In this document: piece by piece, positions 23,120 to 32,884 of the stretch
Numbering within the stretch: position 1 is the first letter of the stretch
Layout of the letters: each line of letters opens with the position of its first letter
Assembly: GCA_018873225.1 (NCBI GenBank)
Contig: JAEILZ010000003.1
Location: 2,232,001 to 2,296,000 of the forward strand
From: [Phialemoniopsis] sp. UDSM-2020
Lineage: Eukaryota > Ascomycota > Sordariomycetes > Thyridiales > Thyridiaceae
DNA: 64,000 bases
Direction: 5' to 3'
The notes under the pieces: model-generated
What the model was told of the DNA's origin: nothing
The model's input: only the letters and a program-made list of their open reading frames with translations
The model's database searches: none
Position numbers and translations under genes: made by a program

Positions 23120-23752
23120 ATGAAGGGTGCCCTGAGCTTTTTCCTGTTCTCGCTGGCGGCTTCGTCCCCAACAGTCTACTTCATTCGCCATGGTGAGAAG
23201 CCTGACGATGGAAATGGGCTCAGCACGCAAGGCGAGCAGCGCGCCCAGTGCCTGAGATCTGTCTTCGGCCCTGGCTCAGCGTACAACATCGGCCACATCA
23301 TGGCCCAGACACCCAAGTCCAGTGAGTGAACTCCTTCTCAGTTTGTCTCGTTCAGATAGTTTGCTGACTGTGCATATGGTAGATGGAAAGAGACAACGTC
23401 CTTTGGACACTGTCAAGCCCGTCGCGCAAGATCTTGGCCTTTCTGTTGACACCACTTGCGACAGGGATGATCCCAAATGCGTCAAGAAAGCAGTCAAGAA
23501 CTACGAAGGAAGCGGCAACATCTTGATCTGGTAAGTCAGATCCTGCAATCGTTCTCCTGTCGCTCAAATCAGCACTGACTTGAAAACACTAGCTGGGAGC
23601 ACAAGATGCTCACCGACCTTGCTGAAGAGTTGGGTGCCAAGAACGTAGAGGACTACCCTGATGAGAGTTTCAATCTGATTTGGACTCTTCCTCCCGACTA
23701 CAAGGAGATCACCTCAATCACGTCAGAGAACTGTCCTGGTCTGGACAACTAA
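23120..23752 (+). CDS. Small histidine phosphatase (phosphoglycerate mutase-like)
   Basis: Three exons, 23120-23321, 23383-23530 and 23593-23752, give 169 residues. The start MKGALSFFLFSLAASSP looks like a signal peptide but runs almost directly into the catalytic strand TVYFIRHGEKP (His24 is the phospho-acceptor, in RHG). A true cleavage site may therefore be absent, and the protein could be membrane-held or cytosolic. The exon 2/3 join rebuilds ILICWEHKM, holding the second conserved His. The fold is the short version of the family (about 170-200 residues). Substrate unknown; members range from phosphosugar to phosphoester hydrolases. The gene converges on the MFS transporter with only 16 bp between stop codons, so their 3' UTRs must overlap. 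Confidence 0.85.
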
Positions 23753-23768
23753 AAGCAGTCGCAAGCAA

Positions 23769-25885
23769 TCACGCCGATGCAGCCGCGGCACGTGCAGGAC
23801 GCCTTCTAGTGTCATGGACCGGATCTTCGTCGTCAACTTGGGTGCTCGAGCCCTCCACTGGCTCGGGAACGGCTTTGGCCCGCTCAACCCCGAGTACGGC
23901 TCCCTCATGTTCCCGACTGAGAACATGAGCCCGGACGAAGAAGTTGCAAACTGTAGCAAGACCAGCGAAGGCCACATACTGTTACTTAATCATTAGCGTT
24001 TTGGCCAGCATTGATAGATATAGAACAAAGGCAAGAAAGAACATCGCTAGAGACCATGTCGCCACTTACCATAATCCAAGCCGTCCTCAACCCTTTGAAA
24101 TATGCCTGCCTGACAAAAGCTTGGTGGTCTGGAGGTAGTAATTCAATCAAGCCGACATTGGCAGAGGCTCCATTGCCACTGAACCTACTTGCCTCCTCTG
24201 CGCCGATCTTGACAACCAAGCCCGGATTCTCTGTGTTCATCTGGTTCTGGAAGACAACTCCGCCAACTACGATCGAAATGGCCGTAGACAGGGACCGGAC
24301 GAAGCTCATGGTCGCAATAACTGCGGCGTTATCCCGCACAGTCAAGGCTGCCTGGGCCGCTACAAGGGGTGCCTCGAGGTTCATCCCTATTCCGGCGCCC
24401 AAAAGCAGCTGAAATATGAAGAGCTTCGCGGGGCTCTCCCCGTACTCGAGATCAATGAACAACCCGACACCCAGAGTTGTGAGAAGCTGGCCGAAATACA
24501 GAACGGGAAGATACTTGCCAGTCTTCTGGATGTAGACGCCCGAGAAGGCGGCCAGTAGGGACGCCGATACAATAAGCGGTAGAAGGTAGAGACCGGAAGT
24601 CAACGCGCTCGTCCCCAGTACCGACTGAAGGTACAGCGGAAGGTAATACGCCGCACCAAAGAAGACGTACGAGTTGCAGAAACATATTCCGAAAGCGGCA
24701 AAGGACGATGCGCTTTTGAAGAGCCGCAAAGGAATGATCGGGTTGACAGCCCATCTCCACTCATTGAATAGAAACATCCCGATGACAACAGGACCGAAGA
24801 CAAGGAGACAGATCACTGTCGGCGAGGACCAAGGATGACTGACCCCGCCAAACTCGAGACCGAAGAGGGCCATCAGCGTCCCGCCAATGACCAGAGAGCC
24901 CCCAGTCCAGTCAATGACCTTCAGTCCAGCCTTAACAGGCGTGTGAGGACTGGGGATATCCAGATAGAATATGTCCATGAGAAGTACTACTGCGCCGATA
25001 GGGACTACATCGGGAGATAATCAGAATCATGCCATACAATCAGGAAGAGGAAAGCTTACGGTTGATCCAAAAACACCACCGCCAACTGATCAACGTAGTG
25101 AAGACTCCGCCTAGCAATGGACCGATAGCACTTATGACAGCCCATACCACCGACGTGATAGCAAAGTATGCGCCGCGGTCCCGCAAAGAGAACATATCGC
25201 TGATGATGACATTGACCATGGTGCCCATTCCCGCCGCACCAAGACCTTGGATGGCGCGGCCGGCGATGAATGGCCCTAGCTCATTGACGAGGGCGCATAT
25301 GAGGCTTCCCACAAGAAATGTGCAAAGGCAAACTAGTTTGATAATCTTGCGGCCCCAAATGTCAGACAGAGATGCCCAGACAGGCGTGGTTGCTGTCTGG
25401 GCAAGGACGAAAGCACCGCCGATCCAGGTGTAGCCCGAAACGGAACCAAAGGACGCGACAATAGCGGGCATGGCCGTGGTCACAATGGTCAAGTCGAGTG
25501 CCGATAGCACTACCGACAAGCACAAAATCACCATCGATATGGCAATGTTTGTGCGAGACCGTTTCTTGGGAGGTATCTCGACCCCCGGCTCAGCCGGTGA
25601 TGAGGGTGATGGTGGCGATGCGTCAGGTTGGGTACTGTTATTGGGAGGACTGATACTGGACGCGCTGGTGACATCTGACCCGCGCCGTCGGCCAGCCGCA
25701 TTACCTTCTTTCCGGGACGAGTGGCCTGCACGGGGGCCGGTGCGTTCGCCATCACGGCGATCGGATGCATCATGATCAACGGCGCTACGGGCGACGGCGC
25801 CGTCGACTACTGACAACGGGATCCCGGTGCTGGCATCTCCACCAAAGACACCTGTTGCTGGAGCAGCTGAGGCAAGGCGAACCAT
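23769..25885 (-). CDS. MFS transporter, DHA2-like (14-TM drug/toxin efflux type)
   Basis: Proton-driven efflux pump of the plasma membrane. Three exons: 25885-25060, 25004-24070 and 23978-23769, giving 656 residues. The start is the ATG at 25885; the open frame further up begins with TTG. A disordered Ser/Pro-rich N-terminal tail of about 110 residues precedes the first membrane helix (TNIAISMVILCLSVVLSALD). The DHA2 motif LDLTIVTTAMPAI, motif A SDIWGRK and AGRAIQGLGAAGMG are present. Joining at 25060/25004 rebuilds CFWINLPIGAVVLLM, and at 24070/23978 rebuilds RTAWIMYVAFAGLA with the last helix. Such pumps often sit in secondary-metabolite clusters, and this one is 3 kb from a RiPP-like precursor, so product export or self-protection is a reasonable guess. 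Confidence 0.9.
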
Positions 25886-26220
25886 GACGAAAAGCAAAAT
25901 GAACGAATTGTTAAGATTACGATTTCAAGTTCTGTTGCATGCTGGAGTGTCGTTCCCTTTCTACTACTTGTAGGGAAAGGTTTGTCCCAAAGTCCGAGTC
26001 AGTCATGCTATGGCCTAATTTGTGGGTGCTGCGGACTTTTCCACAGTGCCGGATCTCCGCCACGAGGTCCTGGAGGAACAGACAATGTCTCCACTGTAAA
26101 TACCGAAGCCCCGGATACCTCAGCTCATTCCAACATGCCTTGGTTTGCAATGTTCACATTAGTAATTGATCGGAATTATAGGCAACCGCTCTTGAATATG
26201 ACATGCTATTTGCCTTCACT
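25886..26220. other. Intergenic, no supported gene
   Basis: 335 bp between two tandem minus-strand genes: promoter of the MFS gene and 3' end of the 744-residue protein gene. Nothing else seen. Confidence 0.6.
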
Positions 26221-28455
26221 CTAATAAGCAGTCGGTGCTTTCCACGCAACCTCATCATCATACCTCCTGTAGACGACGGGTGGTATCTTGTTTGGCGCAG
26301 CGGATGCTAGTCTTGTCGTTTTAGGCTTCAGCAATATCTCTGTACTGCCCGTGCTCTTCTTCTCCCGTACAAACATTCGTAGATTCCACGTCTCCTTGTC
26401 GATCAACATGGACTGGTCCTGGGACAGGATGCCAAAATGATCTGCCCGCATTGCCAATGCCACGAGCTCGCCCACGTCTGCCCAGCCCACCGTCTTGTGC
26501 GTTCTTTTGCGAAAGAAGTTCTCTAACCAGTGTGCTAGGATCCACACAACATGCAGAAGGAGCAACGCGAACGCCATGGATACAGAGAATCCCCGCAGAC
26601 CATACGCAGATCTGCTTTCCAGATAGGATGAAGAAACACCCGTCATGCTCAAGAAGTCTTCCATTGTAAAGCTTTGGGTGGTCGGGGGAGCGCCCGGCAA
26701 TTGCAGTGAGCACGAGATGTCCTGGGCGTACCAAATGCCCAAGGGGTCCTTGGGGCATCGGATTGTCCCCCAAGAATATTGTAAGCGCGACAGAGCATCA
26801 GTCAAGTACAATGACATTCCGATGGCCAGGCACCTTGTAGTTGAGTCAGTGTTACTCGAGCAAACATCGCTCAAGTGGTCGAACACGAGCATCGTCTTGT
26901 GCTTGCTGTTATTGTCCGAACTCGTGTCAGAAGCATTCAGTGGGGCGTTCAACGACTTTGCCCAGTCTGGAGATATCTGAAGGATTGCATCTCTGCTCTC
27001 AAAAGTCTTGGTGACTTTAGATCTGGGGTCCACTGATATATTTGTCAAAGGAGAGTCCTCGGAAGGCTCGAAGCTTGTCACATCAGATTTGATCCATCTC
27101 GCGAAAACTATACAGAGCGTACGTAAGTCTGCTGCTTGGTGTATGAAAGATGCTGAGATAGGTCCAAGCTCTGGGGTGGATATGTCGATGAACTGGAGGT
27201 TCCCGTTGTCTTGATGAGTTTGGTTAAGATCCATAATTTCTTTGCTTAGCAACAATGGTGAATGATAAGGGCCGTTGGTGAAGTGCACGATGCTTCCACT
27301 TGGTCCTTCTTGAATCAGGGCGCATTGAACGGCAACGGCCGGCTGCTTCCAGAACTGCGTTGAGCCCGTCAAAGCCTTCCCCTCTCCAGCATCTCCGTTA
27401 GGGACCGAGGTAGGAGTGAAGGATATGGAGACTGACTGCGTTTTCAGACGCAGCTGTAGGCGCTCCCGGAGTCCTCTCCCCTGCTCCCGGAGTTCGGAAA
27501 CAACAAAGTCAGAGGCAGTGGTGGAGTAAGCCACAGTACTTCCATCTTCTGAACCATGGTCAAATTTCCAACCCAAAGAGATATCTCTCACATGATGCGG
27601 TGTTTTCACGGTGATGTTTGTTGAGAATTCTTCCTCGTGGACAGCTTTGAACAGTCGTTGGATGTAGTTGAGGATGTCTGAGAACCCACCAAAGGGACAT
27701 GAGGCTGCCTCATCCAAACTCAGAGCCAGTTTGCCAAGTGCAGCCGCCTGACAAGTCCCAGTGATAGTTGACAGATCGATTTTATTAGGATACAGAGAGT
27801 CGAAAGACGTGTGTAGAAGAAGGGGAGTAGTTTCGACGCTTGAGACTATACTGTTGTCTCGGATGGGCCACCAGTCAACTTTGGGTAGCATGACGGTGCC
27901 AGCGCTTGGTCCTGCGAAGATTGCCACCAAGAGAGCGGACACAATGTATAAGAGTGTGGTATGGTCGCCTTGCGCTCCTTTGCGCGATCCTATCGCGACG
28001 GCCCAAAATTGGCGACTGAACGGATAGAGTGGCGAGTTCAGCTGGAACGGGGACGCGAGGAATCCAAGAGGGACACCATGTGAGCTCTGCAAGGCAGATC
28101 GGATGCGATGAAATAGGATGGACGAAAGAGATCCAACAATGGAAAACTCGTACAGCTTGGCGCCCACAAGTAACAAACTGACTTGATCTGGGGTAGGGCT
28201 CCAGGTGAATCGCTTCGCGTGGATTACAAGGAGTCCAAGCGTGACCACTATGCAGGGTATTTGGACAAGAAAGACAGTATACCACGGGAAATCCGTATAT
28301 GTCTTTCCAGTGTGCTGAGGTGGATCGTCACAGAGCGTGTCGGCTGTTGTTGTTCGTTCAAAGCTATCTGCTTTGCAGAAATTGCTGACCGAAGCTTGAC
28401 CACATGAACAAATTCTTGACGAAAGCGTGTGATCTATGGGCGTGCAAGATGTCAT
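26221..28455 (-). CDS. Multi-pass membrane protein of unknown function (744 aa)
   Basis: Single-exon gene from ATG 28455. I recognise no named family beyond a resemblance to large fungal-only membrane proteins. Three hydrophobic segments lie in the first ~190 residues: YTVFLVQIPCIVVTLGLLVI; a second around 95-120; and LLYIVSALLVAIFAGPSAGT. A large polar, probably extracellular, loop of about 430 residues follows, with several N-x-S/T sites. One more helix (SMAFALLLLHVVWILAHWL) precedes a basic cytosolic tail. The Cys-rich N-terminus (SRICSCGQASVSNFC) is unusual. It lies between a drug-type transporter and the RiPP-like precursor, all on the minus strand, but nothing in the protein itself ties it to that pathway. 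Confidence 0.8.
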   Translation of the reverse strand: MTSCTPIDHTLSSRICSCGQASVSNFCKADSFERTTTADTLCDDPPQHTGKTYTDFPWYTVFLVQIPCIVVTLGLLVIHAKRFTWSPTPDQVSLLLVGAKLYEFSIVGSLSSILFHRIRSALQSSHGVPLGFLASPFQLNSPLYPFSRQFWAVAIGSRKGAQGDHTTLLYIVSALLVAIFAGPSAGTVMLPKVDWWPIRDNSIVSSVETTPLLLHTSFDSLYPNKIDLSTITGTCQAAALGKLALSLDEAASCPFGGFSDILNYIQRLFKAVHEEEFSTNITVKTPHHVRDISLGWKFDHGSEDGSTVAYSTTASDFVVSELREQGRGLRERLQLRLKTQSVSISFTPTSVPNGDAGEGKALTGSTQFWKQPAVAVQCALIQEGPSGSIVHFTNGPYHSPLLLSKEIMDLNQTHQDNGNLQFIDISTPELGPISASFIHQAADLRTLCIVFARWIKSDVTSFEPSEDSPLTNISVDPRSKVTKTFESRDAILQISPDWAKSLNAPLNASDTSSDNNSKHKTMLVFDHLSDVCSSNTDSTTRCLAIGMSLYLTDALSRLQYSWGTIRCPKDPLGIWYAQDISCSLQLPGAPPTTQSFTMEDFLSMTGVSSSYLESRSAYGLRGFSVSMAFALLLLHVVWILAHWLENFFRKRTHKTVGWADVGELVALAMRADHFGILSQDQSMLIDKETWNLRMFVREKKSTGSTEILLKPKTTRLASAAPNKIPPVVYRRYDDEVAWKAPTAY

Positions 28456-28975
28456 TTTCGCGGCTAGTCATACTGACTTAGGATCTCCAAACCGGGCGGA
28501 CAAAGAATGCGACATGTCTCATCAGAATTGCGGGCATGGAAATGTATGGAGCATGCAACGCCATTTAGTATGGCGCCGAGCACATTCTATGGTGGTTGGA
28601 GTAAGATCCTGCAGATCTGAATCGGCGTGCAATCTGAATCGGTGTGCAGCTTGCAGCTCCTGGTTAAATACCAAATGTTCTCCGGGATAAACAACCGCTT
28701 TCCGGGGTAGCAATGCATTTAATCTAAATCTAGGTTGCAATCGGTCCTGCTGGTCCTACGATTCACTCCAATCAAAATCCTTCGTAAAGCTGGCTGGTGG
28801 TAAGCTGAGACTTTCACTGCCCTGATGAATACGACGGGTGCCTATGTCTTGATTTGGTTCCCGAGAGTCATATCCTACTCATTGGCTACAGACTATCTGG
28901 ACAGGCAAGCAGGCTGACCAATTCGGAGCTTGACTTTTCTATGGAACCTCGGCGATGAGTTACGATTGGCGCTCC
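28456..28975. other. Intergenic, no supported gene
   Basis: 520 bp between the 744-residue membrane protein and the precursor gene. Short frames only. It contains the duplicated word GCAATCTGAATCGG/AGATCTGAATCGG near 28613-28640. Confidence 0.55.
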
Positions 28976-29421
28976 TCAGTCTGTGCTTTCGTAGAGAGCG
29001 GGAATATAGAGATCTGTGGACTCCCCAGTCTCAGCGTCCTGCTTTGCACTTTCATAGAGTGCCGGGATGTAGAGATCTTCAGCGTCTTCTTTAGCCACGT
29101 CTTTTGCATCGCGCTTCGCATTCCAGTCGTAGATAGTCGCGAAATAGACCTCGTCAACATCTCCGGCATCTGCCTTACGCTCTACGTTGTCCATGCCACG
29201 CTCCTGTTTGACACCTTCGGCTGCCGCCAAAGATAGGGGCCTGTACAACTTCGTCGGCCCATAGACCTCCTGGGGAGCGCGAGGATCAGTCTATACAGGG
29301 CTTGTCAGTGGCGGTATCCGTGAAGGCCGGTCATTAGGGGCTGAAATACTTTTACAGGAGCTGCTGAGATCTCGAGAGTGGCGAAAGCCACAATGAGACT
29401 AGCCATGATAGAAGGACGCAT
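28976..29421 (-). CDS. Candidate RiPP precursor: secreted repeat protein
   Basis: Two exons, 29421-29356 and 29290-28976, join in phase 0 over a 65-nt intron (GTAAAA donor, CACTGAC branch, GTATAG acceptor) to give 126 residues. Exon 1 is almost exactly a signal peptide (MRPSIMASLIVAFATLEISA, 22 residues with the cleavage-like AAP). The mature part is hydrophilic, rich in D, E, A and K, and holds repeated Tyr-bracketed hydrophobic motifs. These are VYFATIYDW (70-78), LYIPALYES (95-103) and again LYIPALYES (116-124), the last reaching to two residues before the stop. VYGPTKLY (31-38) may be a degenerate fourth. Acid- and Lys-rich spacers separate them, including one clear dibasic Kex2-type site (NAKR, 79-82) and an RK at 60-61. 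Signal peptide, repeats and dibasic site match the architecture of fungal dikaritin-type precursors. The gene next door encodes a UstYa-type oxidase. Function is inferred; it could also be an unrelated secreted repeat peptide. Confidence 0.75.
28985..29149 (-). repeat. Imperfect tandem repeat encoding the putative core peptides
   Basis: Units lie at 29149-29123, 29077-29048 and 29014-28985. The last two encode the identical DLYIPALYES, while the DNA differs at the third base of six of the ten codons. Tyr-to-Tyr spacing between units is 25 and then 21 residues, so the units are not a fresh slippage product. Confidence 0.8.
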
Positions 29422-30137
29422 CTTGGTAATGGGTTCGGGTTTTTCCTTGTCGTCAATGTAGAGGAATTTAGAGAATATGTATTATGAGATGAGTTGTGTT
29501 GGGAGCTGTGAGTGAGAGCGAAGATGCTTGCCTGCTCTTTATACTTCAAAGATGTGAAGAGATTCAACGTAAATGTCAATGCAGTTCTCCATAGCCCATA
29601 GACGCAGCTCCTCGCACGATAACTTGTTTCAATAGCCTATTCAATATATTTGACAGCCTACTTTACGGTTTGCTCATTTTGATTTGCAGACATTGCGTGT
29701 CACTGCATTTGAGACGTCGATGATGACAGTGTGGTCGTCCAGTCCTGTTAAATACATCAGCTCGCTGACCATGTTGTCAAAGGCCGGGAATGGAAGGTCA
29801 CACATCAACAATGCGTACACGCAGGAGGTAGGCTATTTTGAAATGCTCAACGATGGACTGCCTGACAAACATCGCTGCAGGGCGATCACTATCGCAGTTT
29901 TGAAAAGTAAAGATTACATAGCCTACTGCATGGAAAGCTGGCCGAGTTTCTCTATTGCTCCCCTTCGAACATGCTCGAGCTGTCAATTCTTTTCCTTTGC
30001 CTTTAGATTGATTCGGCTGCGTGTTCTTTGTCTGAGTTCAGTCATCTCTCAGGAGTAGATGGAACACATGTTAGAACTCACTGCAACACTTATTGCATGG
30101 TCTTTCTTCCAAGCCACAGCATTATTGAACGTCGAAG
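29422..30137. promoter_or_regulatory. Divergent promoter shared by precursor and UstYa-type genes
   Basis: 716 bp separate the two start codons, which face away from each other. There is no convincing gene inside; the plus-strand frame 29684-30058 is motif-free. Such head-to-head arrangement allows co-regulation from common sites. Confidence 0.6.
29537..29543 (-). promoter_or_regulatory. TATA box of the precursor gene
   Basis: TATAAAG on the minus strand, 115 nt upstream of the ATG at 29421. It supports 29421 as the start of a real, probably strongly inducible, transcript. Confidence 0.5.
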
Positions 30138-31192
30138 ATGTCACTTTACTCTGATACGAGCCTTCGCGATCCCGCTGTAAATCAACAAGAGGACATGCAG
30201 GACGAAGACGGCGACGAAAAGCACAGCTTCTTACATCAAGGGCTCATTCAACATTATCCCTTGAAAAGCTACACTAGGACACTTTACATACTCACGTTCC
30301 TCAATGCAGCTATGCTGATACTCACCGGAGGCCTGTTTGCTGCCTGGCTGAATGCTACACACTTGGTTCGAAATGCCGACCTGCGGCGTGTATCGAGCTA
30401 CAGTAAGTCATTCGAGGTGAAGCAAGTAAGAATTTCTTGGCTTGACTAACAGATTAAGGCCCTATCCACAATCAGGTTGATCTCGACATGAGAATACTCA
30501 CTACCAACGGCACGCTCTTTCCTCCTAAACACCCTTCACTCGCGCGGCAGATGCCCAACGATGCAGCCGACCAGCTTTGGAGCGAGTGGGAACTCACTCG
30601 GGTACTTCCCATCACCCGTTCAGACATAATTCGCATGGGCAAGGATCCCAGCACGGTAGCCAAACTCGATGACGCTCTCTGGGGCCTCGGCGACGATGCA
30701 TATGTTGCAACGCTTGATGTCTATCACCAACTTCATTGTCTCAACTCACTGCGCCACTTCGCCTACGGTTCATATTATTCTGTGTCAGGAGCTAATGCTA
30801 CTGGCACATCCATGAACGAGATTCATCTCAATCATTGCGTGGACATGCTGATGCAGGCGCTACAATGCAGTGGCAATGTCAACCTCATCACCATGCACTG
30901 GGTCGAAACACAGTCCTATCCTTTCCCTGATATGTAAGTGTTTCAGTGCGATGTCTCTTCTGCTACTCCTGACACTGTGCGCAGGTCTGTGAACCGGAAG
31001 TGTATCAACTTCGACAGATTGACCGAATGGAGGCGAGAGAATACAATTGACATGGACAAGTATCTCGAGGTGATGCAGAAGCCGGATGGAGTGAAACAAC
31101 GGCCTGCACCGGATGCTCTTTATGCATACCACGGTCTAGATAGTCCGAACCACGAAGGTGGTGCCAATCCTAGCGATGATTTCAATTTCTAG
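30138..31192 (+). CDS. UstYa-like (DUF3328) oxidase
   Basis: Three exons, 30138-30402, 30459-30933 and 30985-31192, with consistent phases, give 315 residues. Residues ~48-73 (LYILTFLNAAMLILTGGLFAAW) form a single N-terminal membrane anchor, the usual UstYa topology. The catalytic part has the two diagnostic HxxHC motifs: YHQLHCLNSLR (HQLHC about 178-182) and IHLNHCVDMLMQALQC (HLNHC about 211-215). Exon 3 adds SVNRKCINFDRLTEW, the conserved RKC/DF..W block. Members of this family catalyse oxidative side-chain cyclisation or hydroxylation in fungal RiPP pathways (ustiloxin-type), and related ones act in other secondary metabolism. The Tyr-rich repeat precursor diverges from the same promoter. 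The first acceptor is AAG rather than CAG; the nearer CAG would give an immediate stop. Confidence 0.92.
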
Positions 31193-32035
31193 CCGTCTAG
31201 TTAGCACGAATTGCTTTTGAGACTTCCACACTTTTGTAACGCATGGCGAATCGGTCTTAGTTGCCATCAATTCATTGACTGTCTGCTGCTGGGCCCGAAA
31301 AAAGTATTCTATCGTGTGAGGACATGGGCATCAGTCTTCACAAGTCTGACCGCTTTGTAAATAAGGCTGGTGACAATTGGATAGGAGAAAGAGAGGAGTA
31401 TTGTTTATATGGGTAGAATTGGTATATTCTCTCTCAGATATAACCTTCACACGTCTTCCAAACCAGTAGAGGCAGCCACACTGGCGACAATTATAGAACC
31501 AGGCCAAACCTGTGGCAGGTCATCCTCATGCGTGATGCGGTGGAACTCGCCGAAGAGAAAGTCGGAGTAAGACTTCTTTCCCTCTTAGCTCCCTCCAAAA
31601 CGGATTCATACTTGTAGTTCAGTCGTCCTCCTCGTACAACTAAGCTGAAAAGGTCCACAATTCAGGTTGAGGCGTTGCAAATCATTCTCAACCATGCAAA
31701 GATTAATAACCTAATCCAATCTTGAACCCACTAGACCAAACGTACTGACCGGTACACAATAGTACCAGCTATTATGGTATAAAGGCCTCCAGGGCTGATT
31801 CTAACAATACCAGTTCATACATGACTCCACGAGAACAGCGTGCAAAAAATCAATATCTCCAACTAATCTATCTTGAGTAAAGTCAAGGAGGAATCGGTAA
31901 ATAGAAAGAACAAGACAAGAAAGGAATACAATCTCCCAAGATACATATCCGGAAATAACAACTATACACGCCTGCTACCATCCATCATAATCCGTAGTAT
32001 ATGCCAAGCAAGTTTTATGAAATTCAGCAGCAGGC
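31193..32035. other. Intergenic, no supported gene
   Basis: Convergent 3' flanks of the UstYa-type gene and the zinc-finger gene, AT-richer than surroundings. No frame with a motif. Confidence 0.6.
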
Positions 32036-32884
32036 TCATTTTTTCTTGCCATGCTTGTCCCGGAGATGCCTTTTGAGGTTATCTTTCCGAGTAAATGTCT
32101 CGCCGCACTTCTCACATTGAGCTTCCTCAGAGGGGATGTTTTGCTCTTTAGCATACTCTTTGTGTGTGTTGTGGTAGTGGCGGTCAAGGTCACGTTTCGC
32201 AGCCTTTCTAGTGGGACATTGTGGATAGAAGTGGCAGAGGAACGGCTTTGTATGCGTGTCTTCATGCTTCCTGATGTAGAATATCATCGTCAGCGATTGG
32301 TTCCCTCATGTCGTCGCCGCCTAGCTCGAACTAAACTTTACTTACTTGAGCTCTGAATGAGTATCGAACCACCTTTGGCATTCTGCATAAGGGCATCTGA
32401 TGCTTGTAGACGTAGTGGCCGCTGTGTTTGTGTTGCTGACACTCCTAGATGCCTGCTGATAGCCGTACTGCTGGTTTCCCTGTTCCTGTGGCAACTGGGA
32501 CGCCACTGTTGGGTCACTAGTCGTCATGTACGATACAGTGGCTGGGATCATGAATGTCGGTGAAGAATTGGTCAAATTCGCGTAGTAGCCGTTGCCCGTG
32601 TTCACCCCTGACTGCTGGTCGTTTCCGGCCAACTGTGCATCGACCGTGGCCTATGGCTGCGGGGAAGGGGGAACATTGGGCATTGGATTTGTGCTTGGGG
32701 AGTAATCTGAATCCCAAAGCTGTTGTGGTTGACCTTGTGTATAATACCCAGAGAAGTTACTATAGCCGTAGAGCTGATTATAGGATCCATCGGACGTCTC
32801 GGGTATCTGTTGATTCTCTTCTCCTTGGCTCTGCGAACTTCGCCCGGACGAGTTCTGCGGCCGATCGTATCTTCGCGACATCAT
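32036..32884 (-). CDS. C2H2 zinc-finger transcription factor, interrupted by an in-frame TAG
   Basis: Exons 32884-32346 and 32270-32036 are separated by a good intron (GTAAGT donor, ATCAG acceptor) whose removal rebuilds HSELKKHEDTH. Three C2H2-like fingers follow: CPYAEC..HEDTH, CHFYPQC..HYHNTH and CEKCGETFTRKDNLKRHLRDKH (classical). A Lys-rich end (HGKKK) closes the protein. The N-terminal half is Q/S/Y-rich, as in activators. The frame holds a TAG at 32653-32651, with matching low-complexity sequence before (PPSPQP) and after (ATVDAQLAGNDQQSG) in the same frame. Options are a true nonsense mutation, an unrecognised intron (excising 32760-32608, 153 nt with GTAACT and GTCAG ends, restores the frame), or initiation at the ATG at 32551 with all fingers kept. 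It may regulate the adjacent RiPP-like genes. Confidence 0.7.

Noticed and set aside
29684..30058. 124-codon plus-strand frame between precursor and UstYa-type gene
   Set aside because: No motif, and it would sit inside a divergent promoter.
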